DNA of 64,000 bases from Amycolatopsis thermophila. GTDB lineage: Bacteria > Actinomycetota > Actinomycetes > Mycobacteriales > Pseudonocardiaceae. Location: NCBI RefSeq assembly GCF_030814215.1, contig NZ_JAUSUT010000001.1:6200001-6264000 (forward strand), given 5' to 3'. The first letter of the stretch is position 1. Each line of letters opens with the position of its first letter. Position numbers and translations under genes: made by a program. A model generated the notes under the pieces. It was not told where the DNA came from. It did not search any database and saw nothing but the letters and a program-made list of their open reading frames with translations. Shown one piece after another: positions 1 to 6,641 of this stretch.

Positions 1-646
1 CGGTGGCCTCGAACCCGATGAAGCTCGCGATCGCGAACATGATCGCGATGCCGACCGACCCGGAGCCGATCGACGCCGGCCGCAGGAACGCCGTCGACAG
101 GCCGCCGGCCCCGCCGCGCGCGGCGACGACCGCGTCGAAGACGAGCACGATTCCGGCCTCGCACAGCAGCAGCACGCCGAGCACCTTGCTGCTCAGCTCG
201 ATGTGGCGGTAGCCGAGGAACCCGACCACGGCGAGCGCGGCCAGCGACCACACCCACCACGGCAACGCCGGGCCCCCGTAGTGCTGGACCAGGCCGTCGA
301 CGGCGGCGCCGAGGTAGCCGTAGACGGCCAGCTGCACCGCCGTGTAGGTGACCAGCGCGAGGAAGGCGGTGCCGAGCCCGGGCGCCCGGCCCAGCCCGCG
401 CCGGACGTAGGCGTAGAACGCCCCGGCCTGCGGCACGTGACGGCTCATCGCGCAGAACCCGACCGCGAACAGCAGCAGGACCACGCAGCACAGCACGAAC
501 GTGGCGGGGAAGGCGGCGCCGTTGCCGAGCGCGAGGCCCAGCGGCACGCTGCCGGCGACGACCGTCAGCGGCGCGGCGGCCGCGACGACCATGAAGACGA
601 TGGAACCGGCACCCAGTGAACCGGCGAGGGACCGTGGCGAATCCAT
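1..646 (-). CDS. APC-family amino-acid permease, 3' part outside window
   Basis: The reading frame opens at ATG 646 and stays open to base 1, giving about 215 residues of an integral membrane protein that continues outside the window. The N-terminus has the APC-superfamily pattern: a short polar leader, a first hydrophobic helix with VVAAAAPLTVVAG, then repeated hydrophobic helices and the segment ASFIGFEATA near the window edge. A GGAGG ribosome-binding site lies about 5 bases upstream. It is divergent from a second APC permease at 887, with 240 bases between them. The family imports amino acids or amines with protons; the substrate cannot be told from sequence. The class is secure, the specificity unknown. 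Confidence 0.85.
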   Translation of the reverse strand, partial: MDSPRSLAGSLGAGSIVFMVVAAAAPLTVVAGSVPLGLALGNGAAFPATFVLCCVVLLLFAVGFCAMSRHVPQAGAFYAYVRRGLGRAPGLGTAFLALVTYTAVQLAVYGYLGAAVDGLVQHYGGPALPWWVWSLAALAVVGFLGYRHIELSSKVLGVLLLCEAGIVLVFDAVVAARGGAGGLSTAFLRPASIGSGSVGIAIMFAIASFIGFEAT

Positions 647-689
647 GAGACCTCCGGGGGAGGAGCGGGATTTCGATGACGGCTGCACA

Positions 690-709
690 GCGTTGAGCAG
701 CAACGTTGC
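690..709. promoter_or_regulatory. Overlapping inverted repeats between divergent permeases
   Basis: CGTTG-AGCAG-CAACG (691-705) overlaps the perfect palindrome GCAACGTTGC (700-709). A further palindrome, GAGAA-A-TTCTC, lies at 794-804. All sit in the 240-base gap between the two divergent permeases, so they are candidate operators, perhaps for the IclR regulator encoded at 2323. This is inference from symmetry and position only. Confidence 0.35.
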
Positions 710-886
710 GCCACGGGCGCATACCGGTCAAACCCCGGTCTCCGGCACCGGGAACTCCGGCGGGGGCGTTCTCGCAACGCGGGAACGGGCCGGGAGAAAT
801 TCTCATTCGGCCGCACGGAGCATGTTCGGAGGCGCAACCCCGGAGTTACAGTGCCAGGTTACCGTCCACAGAGGAGGAAGAACCGG

Positions 887-2326
887 ATGCCGTTGCCACC
901 CCGGGTGCTGCCGCCGCTGCGGCGCGAGTCCCCGATGTCCGGGCTCGACCGGCGCAACCTCGGCCCGCTCCAGGTGTTCGCGCAGTCGATCTCGGCGGCG
1001 GCACCCTCGGCGGCGATGGCGGCCGCGCCGGCGGTCGCGGCGGCCGCCGCGGGGTCGGGGGTCCTGTGGTCGTTCGTCGTGGCGACCGTGCTGGCGCTGC
1101 TCATCGGGCTGGGCATCGGGCAGTTCACCCGCCGCATGGCCGCCGCCGGGTCGCTGTACAGCCTGACCGCGAAGGGCCTGGGCGCGGTCGCGGCGTTCGC
1201 CTGCGGCTGCGCGCTGCTGGTCGGGTACGGGCTGCTCACCACGGCCGCGCTCACCGGCTCCGGCGTCTACCTGCAGGACCTGCTGGGGCGGGCCGGGATC
1301 GAGGTGGGCTGGGGCCTGGTCGCCGGGATCGTCCTCGTGCTGGGCGCGCTGGCGACCGTGTGCGTGCTGCGCGGCGTGCGGCTGTCGGCGCAGGTCGTGC
1401 TCGTGACCGAGGCGGTGTCGATCACGCTGATGCTGGTGGTGTTCGGGCTGTTGCTGGTCCGGGTCGGGCCGGACCTGGCGCCGGCGGCGCCGGACCGCGG
1501 CGTGGCCGGGATCGCGGCCGGGGTGCTGCCCGCGCTCGGCGCGTTCATCGGGTTCGAGGCGGCCGCGTCGTTCGGCGTCGAGGCGCGGCGGCCGTTCCGC
1601 ACGGTGCCGCGCGCGGTGCAGGGCACGGCCGCGCTGTGCGGAGTGCTGTACCTGGTCGCGGCCTACACCCAGGTCGTCGGGCTGGGCCGGTTGCCGGGCG
1701 GGCTGGCCGGGCAACCCGAACCGGTGAGCACCCTCGCGGCGCTGCAACGGCTGCCGTGGCTGTCCTACCTGCTCGACCTCGGGATCGCGGCGTCGTTCTT
1801 CGCGTGCGCGCTCGCGACCGGCAGCGCGCTGGTGCGGGTGCTGCTGTCGATGGGGCGGGAGGGCGTGCTCCCGGCGGCGCTGGGCCGGACGCACCCGCGC
1901 TACCGCACCCCGCACGTCGCGATCCTGGTCGCGCTGCCGCTCGCCACGCTGCTGCCGGTGGTGCTGGTGGCGACCGGGACGAGCACGTCGTCGGCGTTCG
2001 TCACGCTGCTCAACGCCGCGGTGTTCGGGTACCTGGTGGCCTACCTGCTGGTGTGCGTGGCGGCGCCGGTGTTCCTCCACCGGATCGGCGAGCTGACCCG
2101 CGGCGCGCTGGCGGCGGCCGCCATCACCGCGCCCGCGCTGCTGGCCGCGCTGGTCGTGTTCACACTCGACAACCTCGGCGGGCCCTATCCGGCGCTGTTC
2201 GGGGCCTTCGTCCTGGCCGGGCTGGCGTGGCTGGGCTGGTTGCGGGCGCGCCGCCCGGCGCAGCTGGCCCGCATCGGGATCTACGACGAGACGTCGGAGG
2301 CCGACCTGCTGGGCGGTGAGCGGTGA
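887..2326 (+). CDS. APC-family amino-acid permease
   Basis: This 479-residue membrane transporter has about twelve hydrophobic segments. After the leader SGLDRRNLGPLQVFAQSISA it shows the alanine-rich first helix typical of the amino acid/polyamine/organocation superfamily, and later the pattern GAFIGFEAAASFGVEAR. ATG 887 is chosen because GAGGAGG lies about 9 bases upstream; an in-frame ATG at 851 lacks such a site. A possible -10 element TACAGT lies at 847-852. The stop overlaps the GTG start of the following IclR gene, so the permease and regulator are translationally coupled and the regulator probably controls this uptake. The substrate is unknown. Confidence 0.9.
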   Translation: MPLPPRVLPPLRRESPMSGLDRRNLGPLQVFAQSISAAAPSAAMAAAPAVAAAAAGSGVLWSFVVATVLALLIGLGIGQFTRRMAAAGSLYSLTAKGLGAVAAFACGCALLVGYGLLTTAALTGSGVYLQDLLGRAGIEVGWGLVAGIVLVLGALATVCVLRGVRLSAQVVLVTEAVSITLMLVVFGLLLVRVGPDLAPAAPDRGVAGIAAGVLPALGAFIGFEAAASFGVEARRPFRTVPRAVQGTAALCGVLYLVAAYTQVVGLGRLPGGLAGQPEPVSTLAALQRLPWLSYLLDLGIAASFFACALATGSALVRVLLSMGREGVLPAALGRTHPRYRTPHVAILVALPLATLLPVVLVATGTSTSSAFVTLLNAAVFGYLVAYLLVCVAAPVFLHRIGELTRGALAAAAITAPALLAALVVFTLDNLGGPYPALFGAFVLAGLAWLGWLRARRPAQLARIGIYDETSEADLLGGER

Positions 2327-3069
2327 GCCCGGAAACCCCGCTGTCCGGCCGCCAGCCCAAGGCCGTGCGCAGCGCGCTGGCCGTGCTCGAGGAGGTCGTG
2401 GCCGCCGGTCCGGGCGTCACCGCGAAGGAGATCTCGGCGGCGCTGAAACTCCCCCCGGCGACGACCTACCGGCTGCTGAACCTGCTGGTCGGCGAGGAGT
2501 ACCTGGTGCGGCTGCCGGACCTGCGCGGGTTCGCGCTCGGCCGCCGGGCCGGCCGCCTGGCGACACCGGTGGCGGTGCGCCCGCCGGCGGCCGCGCGGGC
2601 GATCGTGGAGCACCTGCGGCAGCGGGTCCGCTGGGGCGTGCACCTGGCGTCCTACGCCGCCGGGCGGTTGACGCTGATCGACCCGGACCCCGACCACCCG
2701 CCCTCCGACGCGGCGCTGCTCGCCCGGTACCCGCACGTGTCCGCGCTGGGCAAGCTGCTGCTGGCCGACCAGCCCGACTGGCGGGCGATCGTGCGCGAGC
2801 TGCGGTCGTTCACCGGACGCACGATCGTCGAGGCCGACCACCTGGGCGCCGAGCTGGCCGAGGTGGCGCGCACCGGCCTGGCCCGGCAGTGCGGCGAGCT
2901 GCAGGAGCGCCGCGGTTGCCTGGCCGTGGCGATCCGGGACGTGGTCAGCGGCGAGCTGGTCGCCGGGCTGGCCGTGAGCGGCCCCGCCGAGCGGGTGGCC
3001 GAGCCGAACGGCGAGCTGGTCGCGTTGGTCCGCGACCACGCCGGGCAATTGGCACCACTTCTGGCGTAA
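2323..3069 (+). CDS. IclR-family transcriptional regulator
   Basis: This 248-residue protein starts at GTG 2323, whose GTGA overlaps the stop of the upstream permease. The N-terminal winged helix shows VTAKEISAALKLPPATTYRL followed by LVGEEYLVRL, the classic IclR layout. The C-terminal domain has the effector-binding pattern YPHVSALGKLLLAD and later CLAVAIRDVVSGELVAGLAVSGPAE. IclR proteins bind small carboxylates or aromatics and repress or activate nearby catabolic or transport genes. The coupling suggests control of the permease and possibly of the divergent permease at 646. The final Cys-containing effector loop GPAER replaces the more usual GP..R variants. Confidence 0.9.
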   Translation: MSPETPLSGRQPKAVRSALAVLEEVVAAGPGVTAKEISAALKLPPATTYRLLNLLVGEEYLVRLPDLRGFALGRRAGRLATPVAVRPPAAARAIVEHLRQRVRWGVHLASYAAGRLTLIDPDPDHPPSDAALLARYPHVSALGKLLLADQPDWRAIVRELRSFTGRTIVEADHLGAELAEVARTGLARQCGELQERRGCLAVAIRDVVSGELVAGLAVSGPAERVAEPNGELVALVRDHAGQLAPLLA

Positions 3070-3150
3070 GCGATGTCGAATCCGCGCGAACGGCTCCGTC
3101 CCACCCTCGACTGCGCCACGATGGGCGCACGCGAGGTGGAGGAGACGGAC

Positions 3151-3645
3151 ATGGAGCGCGACGAAGTTGCCGAGGTGCTGGCCAAGCCGATCTCGCGGCA
3201 GCTGCTGGAATCGTCGATCCCGGCCCGGCTGGCCTACGACGGCCTGGACGGCGACCCGCGGGTGATCCCGATCGGGTTCTGGACCGACGGCGGCAACCTG
3301 GTCATGGCGACCGTGCCGAACTCGGCGAAGGTCGCGGCGCTGCGGCGCAACCCGCGGGTGGCCATCACCATCGACACCCAGGACCAGTGGCCGCCGCGGG
3401 TGCTGCTGATCCGCGGCGCGGCCCGGCTCGACCTGGTCGACGGCGTGCCCGACGGCTACCTCGAGGCGTCCCGCAAGGTGACCCCGGCCGAGCAGTTCGA
3501 AACGTGGGAGCAGGGCGTGCGCGCCCTGTACGAGCAGATGGTCGTGATCACCGTCGAGCCCGACTGGGCGAAGCTGCTGGACTTCGAGACGACCATCCCG
3601 AAGGCGGTCGAGGACCTGATCCTGGCGCGGCAGGCCCGGTCCTGA
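3151..3645 (+). CDS. PPOX-class flavin/F420-dependent oxidoreductase
   Basis: This 164-residue single-domain protein has the split-barrel fold of pyridoxamine-phosphate-oxidase-like enzymes. The visible pattern is a first strand PARLAYDGLDGDPRVIPIGFW, then SAKVAALRRNPRVAITIDT and the strand VLLIRGAARLDLV. In actinobacteria such proteins usually bind F420 or FMN and reduce diverse substrates. ATG 3151 is chosen for the GGAGGAG site ending about 6 bases upstream; an ATG at 3073 would add 26 residues with no support. It is followed 15 bases later by a convergent gene. The cofactor and substrate are not decidable here. Confidence 0.8.
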   Translation: MERDEVAEVLAKPISRQLLESSIPARLAYDGLDGDPRVIPIGFWTDGGNLVMATVPNSAKVAALRRNPRVAITIDTQDQWPPRVLLIRGAARLDLVDGVPDGYLEASRKVTPAEQFETWEQGVRALYEQMVVITVEPDWAKLLDFETTIPKAVEDLILARQARS

Positions 3646-3660
3646 CGGACGACCGCCCGA

Positions 3661-4122
3661 TCAGGTCCCGGCGGCCACGGCCACCACCCGGTCCGCCGCG
3701 ACGTCGAACGCGAGGACCGGACGGCCACCGCCCTCCGGGGCCAGCAGCACCGGCTTGCCCAGGTGCCGTCCCAGCGCGGCGAACAGGCGGCAGACCGCGT
3801 CCACGCCGCGCTGTCCGCGCAGTTCGCGCAGGTCGATGTCGAAGTCGATCGTGCCCGCCTCGATCGGCCAGAAGTTGACCTGGAACCCGGGCTCGGGCCA
3901 GACCCGCAGCAGCCCGCCCGCGCCCAGCACCGCCGCGGCGGCCGGGAGCGGAAGCGGACCGGCATCCTCCGCGTAGGAGTGCGGCCAGCCCCGGGACACC
4001 ACCAGGTCGAGCAGTGCCTGCCAGTCCTCCTGCCGCGTGCCCGGCACGTACCCGTCCGGCAGGGCGCCCATGACCCCGGGGTCGAACAGGTCCCGTACCT
4101 CGGCCCACCTCAGATCCGGCAT
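3661..4122 (-). CDS. Hypothetical protein, unrecognised
   Basis: I do not recognise this 153-residue protein. It is soluble, with no signal peptide or membrane segment. It shows an N-terminal helix DLRWAEVRDLFDP, a Trp-rich segment TRQEDWQALLDLVVSRGWP and a beta-rich centre with VWPEPGFQVNFWPIEAGTIDFDIDLREL, ending in strands PVLAFDVAADRVVAVA. The composition suggests a small alpha/beta fold such as those of SUKH or immunity-like proteins, but I cannot assign one. ATG 4122 has a close GGAG upstream. It is divergent from the gene at 4169 with only 46 bases between them. Codon use matches its neighbours. Confidence 0.7.
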   Translation of the reverse strand: MPDLRWAEVRDLFDPGVMGALPDGYVPGTRQEDWQALLDLVVSRGWPHSYAEDAGPLPLPAAAAVLGAGGLLRVWPEPGFQVNFWPIEAGTIDFDIDLRELRGQRGVDAVCRLFAALGRHLGKPVLLAPEGGGRPVLAFDVAADRVVAVAAGT

Positions 4123-4155
4123 CGCTCCAGAATGCCCGGCCCCGGGCGCGCGCTC

Positions 4156-4161
4156 TACCCT
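4156..4161 (+). promoter_or_regulatory. -10 element TACCCT of a leaderless transcript
   Basis: TACCCT fits the actinobacterial TANNNT -10 consensus and ends 7 bases before ATG 4169. That spacing places the transcription start at or next to the start codon, and no Shine-Dalgarno sequence is present. The gene is therefore probably leaderless. Confidence 0.5.
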
Positions 4162-4168
4162 CGACGGC

Positions 4169-5098
4169 ATGCGGATCGTGTCCCTGCTTCCCGCCGCTAC
4201 CGATCTCGTGGCCGAACTGGGCCTGGCCGGGCAGCTGGTCGGGCGGACGCACGAGTGCGACTGGCCGCCGGGGATCGCCGACGTTCCCGTGGTCACCGGC
4301 AGCGGGATCGGCGCGGACATGAGCAGCCGCGAGATCTCCGCGGCGGTCGGAGGCGCGCACTCCGGCTCCGCGCTCTACGCCCTCGACGCCGCCAGGCTCG
4401 CCGAACTGCAGCCCGACGTCGTCCTCACCCAGGACCTCTGCGAGGTCTGCGCGGTGTCCTACCGCCGCGTCTCCGAGGCGGTCCGCGTGATGGACGCCGG
4501 GCCGCGGGTGCTCAGCCTCGAACCGCGCACCCTGGCCGGGGTGCTGGACTGCCTCCTGCTCCTCGGCGACGTCCTGGGCGTGCCCGAGGTCGCCCGCGCC
4601 AAACGGCGGGAACTCCAGGAGCGCCTCGACGCGGTGCGGGCTGCGACGGCACACCGGGACCGGCCGCGGGTCGCCGCGATCGAATGGCTCGATCCGGTGT
4701 GGCCCGCCGGTCACTGGGTGCCCGAGCAGATCGCCGCCGCGGGCGGGGAACCCCTGCTCGCCGGAGCGGGCGAACACACCAGGGCGATCGACTGGGCGGA
4801 GGTGACCGCGGCGCGGCCCGACGTCCTGCTGCTGCTCCCCTGCGGCCTGCCCCCGGAACGGACCGAAGCCGAGCTCGGCGTCCTCACCGGCCGCCCCGGC
4901 TGGGCGGACCTGCCCGCCGTGCGGACCGGGCGGGTGTGGATCCTCGACGGCCCGGCCTACTTCAACCGCCCCGGACCGCGGGTGGTCCGCGGCGCCGAGA
5001 TCCTCGCCCACGTCCTGCACGGCGTCGGTGACATCGACGCCGGGGAGGCCCGTCAGGCCAGCCGCACCTCGATCTCCGGCGGCGTGCGCAACGTCTGA
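4169..5098 (+). CDS. Cytosolic cobalamin/iron-binding-like protein (BtuF fold, no signal peptide)
   Basis: This 309-residue protein has the helical-backbone metal-receptor fold of BtuF-type binding proteins: MRIVSLLPAATDLVAELGL, HECDWP (residues 28-33), LAELQPDVVLTQ, and the C-terminal PAYFNRPGPRVVRGAEILA. It begins directly with the first beta strand, so it has no signal peptide or lipobox and should be cytosolic. No permease or ATPase gene is adjacent. The motif DLCEVC (Cys91 and Cys94) is a CxxC pair that could bind metal or act in redox chemistry. Such orphan proteins are often labelled cobalamin-binding, but their job is not established to my knowledge. The 3' end overlaps the convergent OsmC gene by 46 bases. 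Confidence 0.75.
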   Translation: MRIVSLLPAATDLVAELGLAGQLVGRTHECDWPPGIADVPVVTGSGIGADMSSREISAAVGGAHSGSALYALDAARLAELQPDVVLTQDLCEVCAVSYRRVSEAVRVMDAGPRVLSLEPRTLAGVLDCLLLLGDVLGVPEVARAKRRELQERLDAVRAATAHRDRPRVAAIEWLDPVWPAGHWVPEQIAAAGGEPLLAGAGEHTRAIDWAEVTAARPDVLLLLPCGLPPERTEAELGVLTGRPGWADLPAVRTGRVWILDGPAYFNRPGPRVVRGAEILAHVLHGVGDIDAGEARQASRTSISGGVRNV

Positions 5099-5553
5099 TA
5101 CACCACGCAGTACCGCTCGGTGAGCTTGCCCAGCGACGCGAGCTGCTCCGCGGAGGCGTCGGTGTCCAGGTCGAACGACAACCGGATCGACCGGAACCCG
5201 ACCGGCGCCGACCGGTCCACCCCCAGCGTGCCGCGGAAGTCCAGGTCACCCTCTGCCCGGACCCGGCCGCCTCGGATGTCCAGGCCCATCGACGTCGCGA
5301 CCGCCCGCAGCGTCACCCCGGAACACGCCGCCAGCGCCTCCAGCAGCATGTCGGCGGAGCAGGCGAGGCTGCCGTCGCCCCCGGTCGCCGGGTGCAGGCC
5401 GGCCTCCACCACGGCGCGCCCGGTCTCCACCTTGCACGAGATGCCCGCGCCCAGCTCCGCGTCGGCGTGCAGGGTGATCAACGCCTGCCCCGGGTCCTCG
5501 CGGTAGCGCTCCTTGAGCGGTGACTGCCGTTGCCTCAGTTCGCCTGCGTCCAT
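5053..5553 (-). CDS. OsmC/Ohr-family protein
   Basis: This 166-residue OsmC-fold protein shows CSADMLLEALAACSGVTLRAV followed by SFDLDTDASAEQLASLGKLTERYC. Cys77 and Cys149 lie where the peroxidatic and resolving pair of the family is expected, and Cys65 is an extra. OsmC proteins reduce organic hydroperoxides using lipoyl or low-molecular thiols; this subgroup resembles the YhfA-like branch of less certain function. No good ribosome-binding site precedes ATG 5553, but CATACT lies 6 bases upstream, which suggests a leaderless transcript. Its 3' end overlaps the convergent gene 4169-5098 by 46 bases, so the two mRNAs are antisense at their tails. Confidence 0.85.
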   Translation of the reverse strand: MDAGELRQRQSPLKERYREDPGQALITLHADAELGAGISCKVETGRAVVEAGLHPATGGDGSLACSADMLLEALAACSGVTLRAVATSMGLDIRGGRVRAEGDLDFRGTLGVDRSAPVGFRSIRLSFDLDTDASAEQLASLGKLTERYCVVYQTLRTPPEIEVRLA

Positions 5554-5672
5554 CCCGACAGTATGACCCCGGGTGGACGGGCTCACGCGGGTGTCAGACC
5601 GGGGTCGGGACCGGGGCGATCTCCTCGACGACGCGCCGTCGACGGAACGGCAGCAGCCCCACCGCCGAAGCG

Positions 5673-6554
5673 CTAACCCCGGCCGGCCAGGGTCGTGTCG
5701 ATGAACGCCCGCGTGGCCGCCGTCAGCGGTCCGCTCCGGTGCACCAGCCACTGCGGCAGCCGCTCGGGCGGGTCGAACCGGTAGACGTCCGCGCCCGCCC
5801 GCACCGCCAGGTCGGACCAGCCGTCCGGCATCAGGCCCGCCCCGATGCCCCGCAGAACCATCGGCAGCACCACGCCCCGGTCCCCGACCTCGGCCGCGAT
5901 CGTCATCTCCCCGACGGTCGCGGCCAGCCGGTCGAACAGCGCCCGCACCGCCGTCGCCGGCTTGGTCACCACGAACCGCATCCCGCGCAGCACCTCGGGG
6001 CCGACCGCCGGGCCGGGCTCGCCGAGCGCGCCGGGCGGCACGACCAGCAGGAACTCCTCGTCCCGCAGGTGGTGCGTCACCAGCCCCTGCCCGGCCGGCC
6101 GCTCCGCGCTGCCGCACACCCCGACCTCGCACCGGCCCTGCAGCACCATCGCCACCACCTCCGCCGCGGACAGCGCGGACGACGTGCTCACCGTGACACC
6201 CGGATGCCGCTTGGCCAGCTCGGCGATGATCGACGTGACCGGCTCCAGCCCGGACGACGAGGTCGCCGCGACGTCCACCCGCCCGGCCGCGCCGTCGCCG
6301 ATCGCGCCCGCCGCAGCCCGCAGCGCGTCCAGGTCCCGCAGCACCAGGCGCGCCCGGTCGGCCAGCGCCTCCCCCGCGGTGCTCAGCACGGCGTTGCGCC
6401 CGACGCGGTGGAACAGGGTCACCCCCAGCTCGTGCTCCAGCTTGCCGATCGCGCGGGACAGCGACGGCTGCGCCACGTGCAGCGCCTTCGCCGCCGAGGT
6501 GAACCCGCCGTGCTCGACGATCGCGACGAAGTACTCCAGCTGGCGGCGTTCCAT
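5673..6554 (-). CDS. LysR-type transcriptional regulator
   Basis: This 293-residue LysR regulator has the N-terminal helix-turn-helix RRQLEYFVAIVEHGGFTSAA followed by LHVAQPSLSRAIGKLEHELG and TLFHRV. The C-terminal part has the two-lobed effector-binding fold. ATG 6554 is chosen for AGGAG about 6 bases upstream; a GTG at 6566 is also in frame. It is divergent from the gamma-glutamyltransferase-family gene and separated from it by a T-N11-A palindrome (6569-6583). LysR proteins typically activate the divergent gene in response to its substrate, so control of the gene at 6642 is the natural inference. Confidence 0.9.
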   Translation of the reverse strand: MERRQLEYFVAIVEHGGFTSAAKALHVAQPSLSRAIGKLEHELGVTLFHRVGRNAVLSTAGEALADRARLVLRDLDALRAAAGAIGDGAAGRVDVAATSSSGLEPVTSIIAELAKRHPGVTVSTSSALSAAEVVAMVLQGRCEVGVCGSAERPAGQGLVTHHLRDEEFLLVVPPGALGEPGPAVGPEVLRGMRFVVTKPATAVRALFDRLAATVGEMTIAAEVGDRGVVLPMVLRGIGAGLMPDGWSDLAVRAGADVYRFDPPERLPQWLVHRSGPLTAATRAFIDTTLAGRG

Positions 6555-6568
6555 CGCGCTCCTCACCC

Positions 6569-6583
6569 ATAGCGGCCGGCTAT
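6569..6583. promoter_or_regulatory. LysR-type operator (T-N11-A)
   Basis: ATAGC-GGCCG-GCTAT is a perfect 5-base inverted repeat and meets the T-N11-A rule (T6570, A6582). It lies 15 bases upstream of the lysR start and 58 bases upstream of GTG 6642, in the divergent promoter region. This is the expected place for the autoregulatory and activating site of the adjacent LysR protein. Confidence 0.6.
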
Positions 6584-6641
6584 CCGGATGGTGTCACACA
6601 TGTCTTGGACGTCCACTGGGGCGAGGGTGTCTACTCGGATC

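Noticed and set aside
706-2319. A 537-residue open frame overlapping the APC permease in another frame
   Set aside because: It is Arg/Gly-rich with no domain, while the permease frame has membrane helices, a ribosome-binding site and family patterns.
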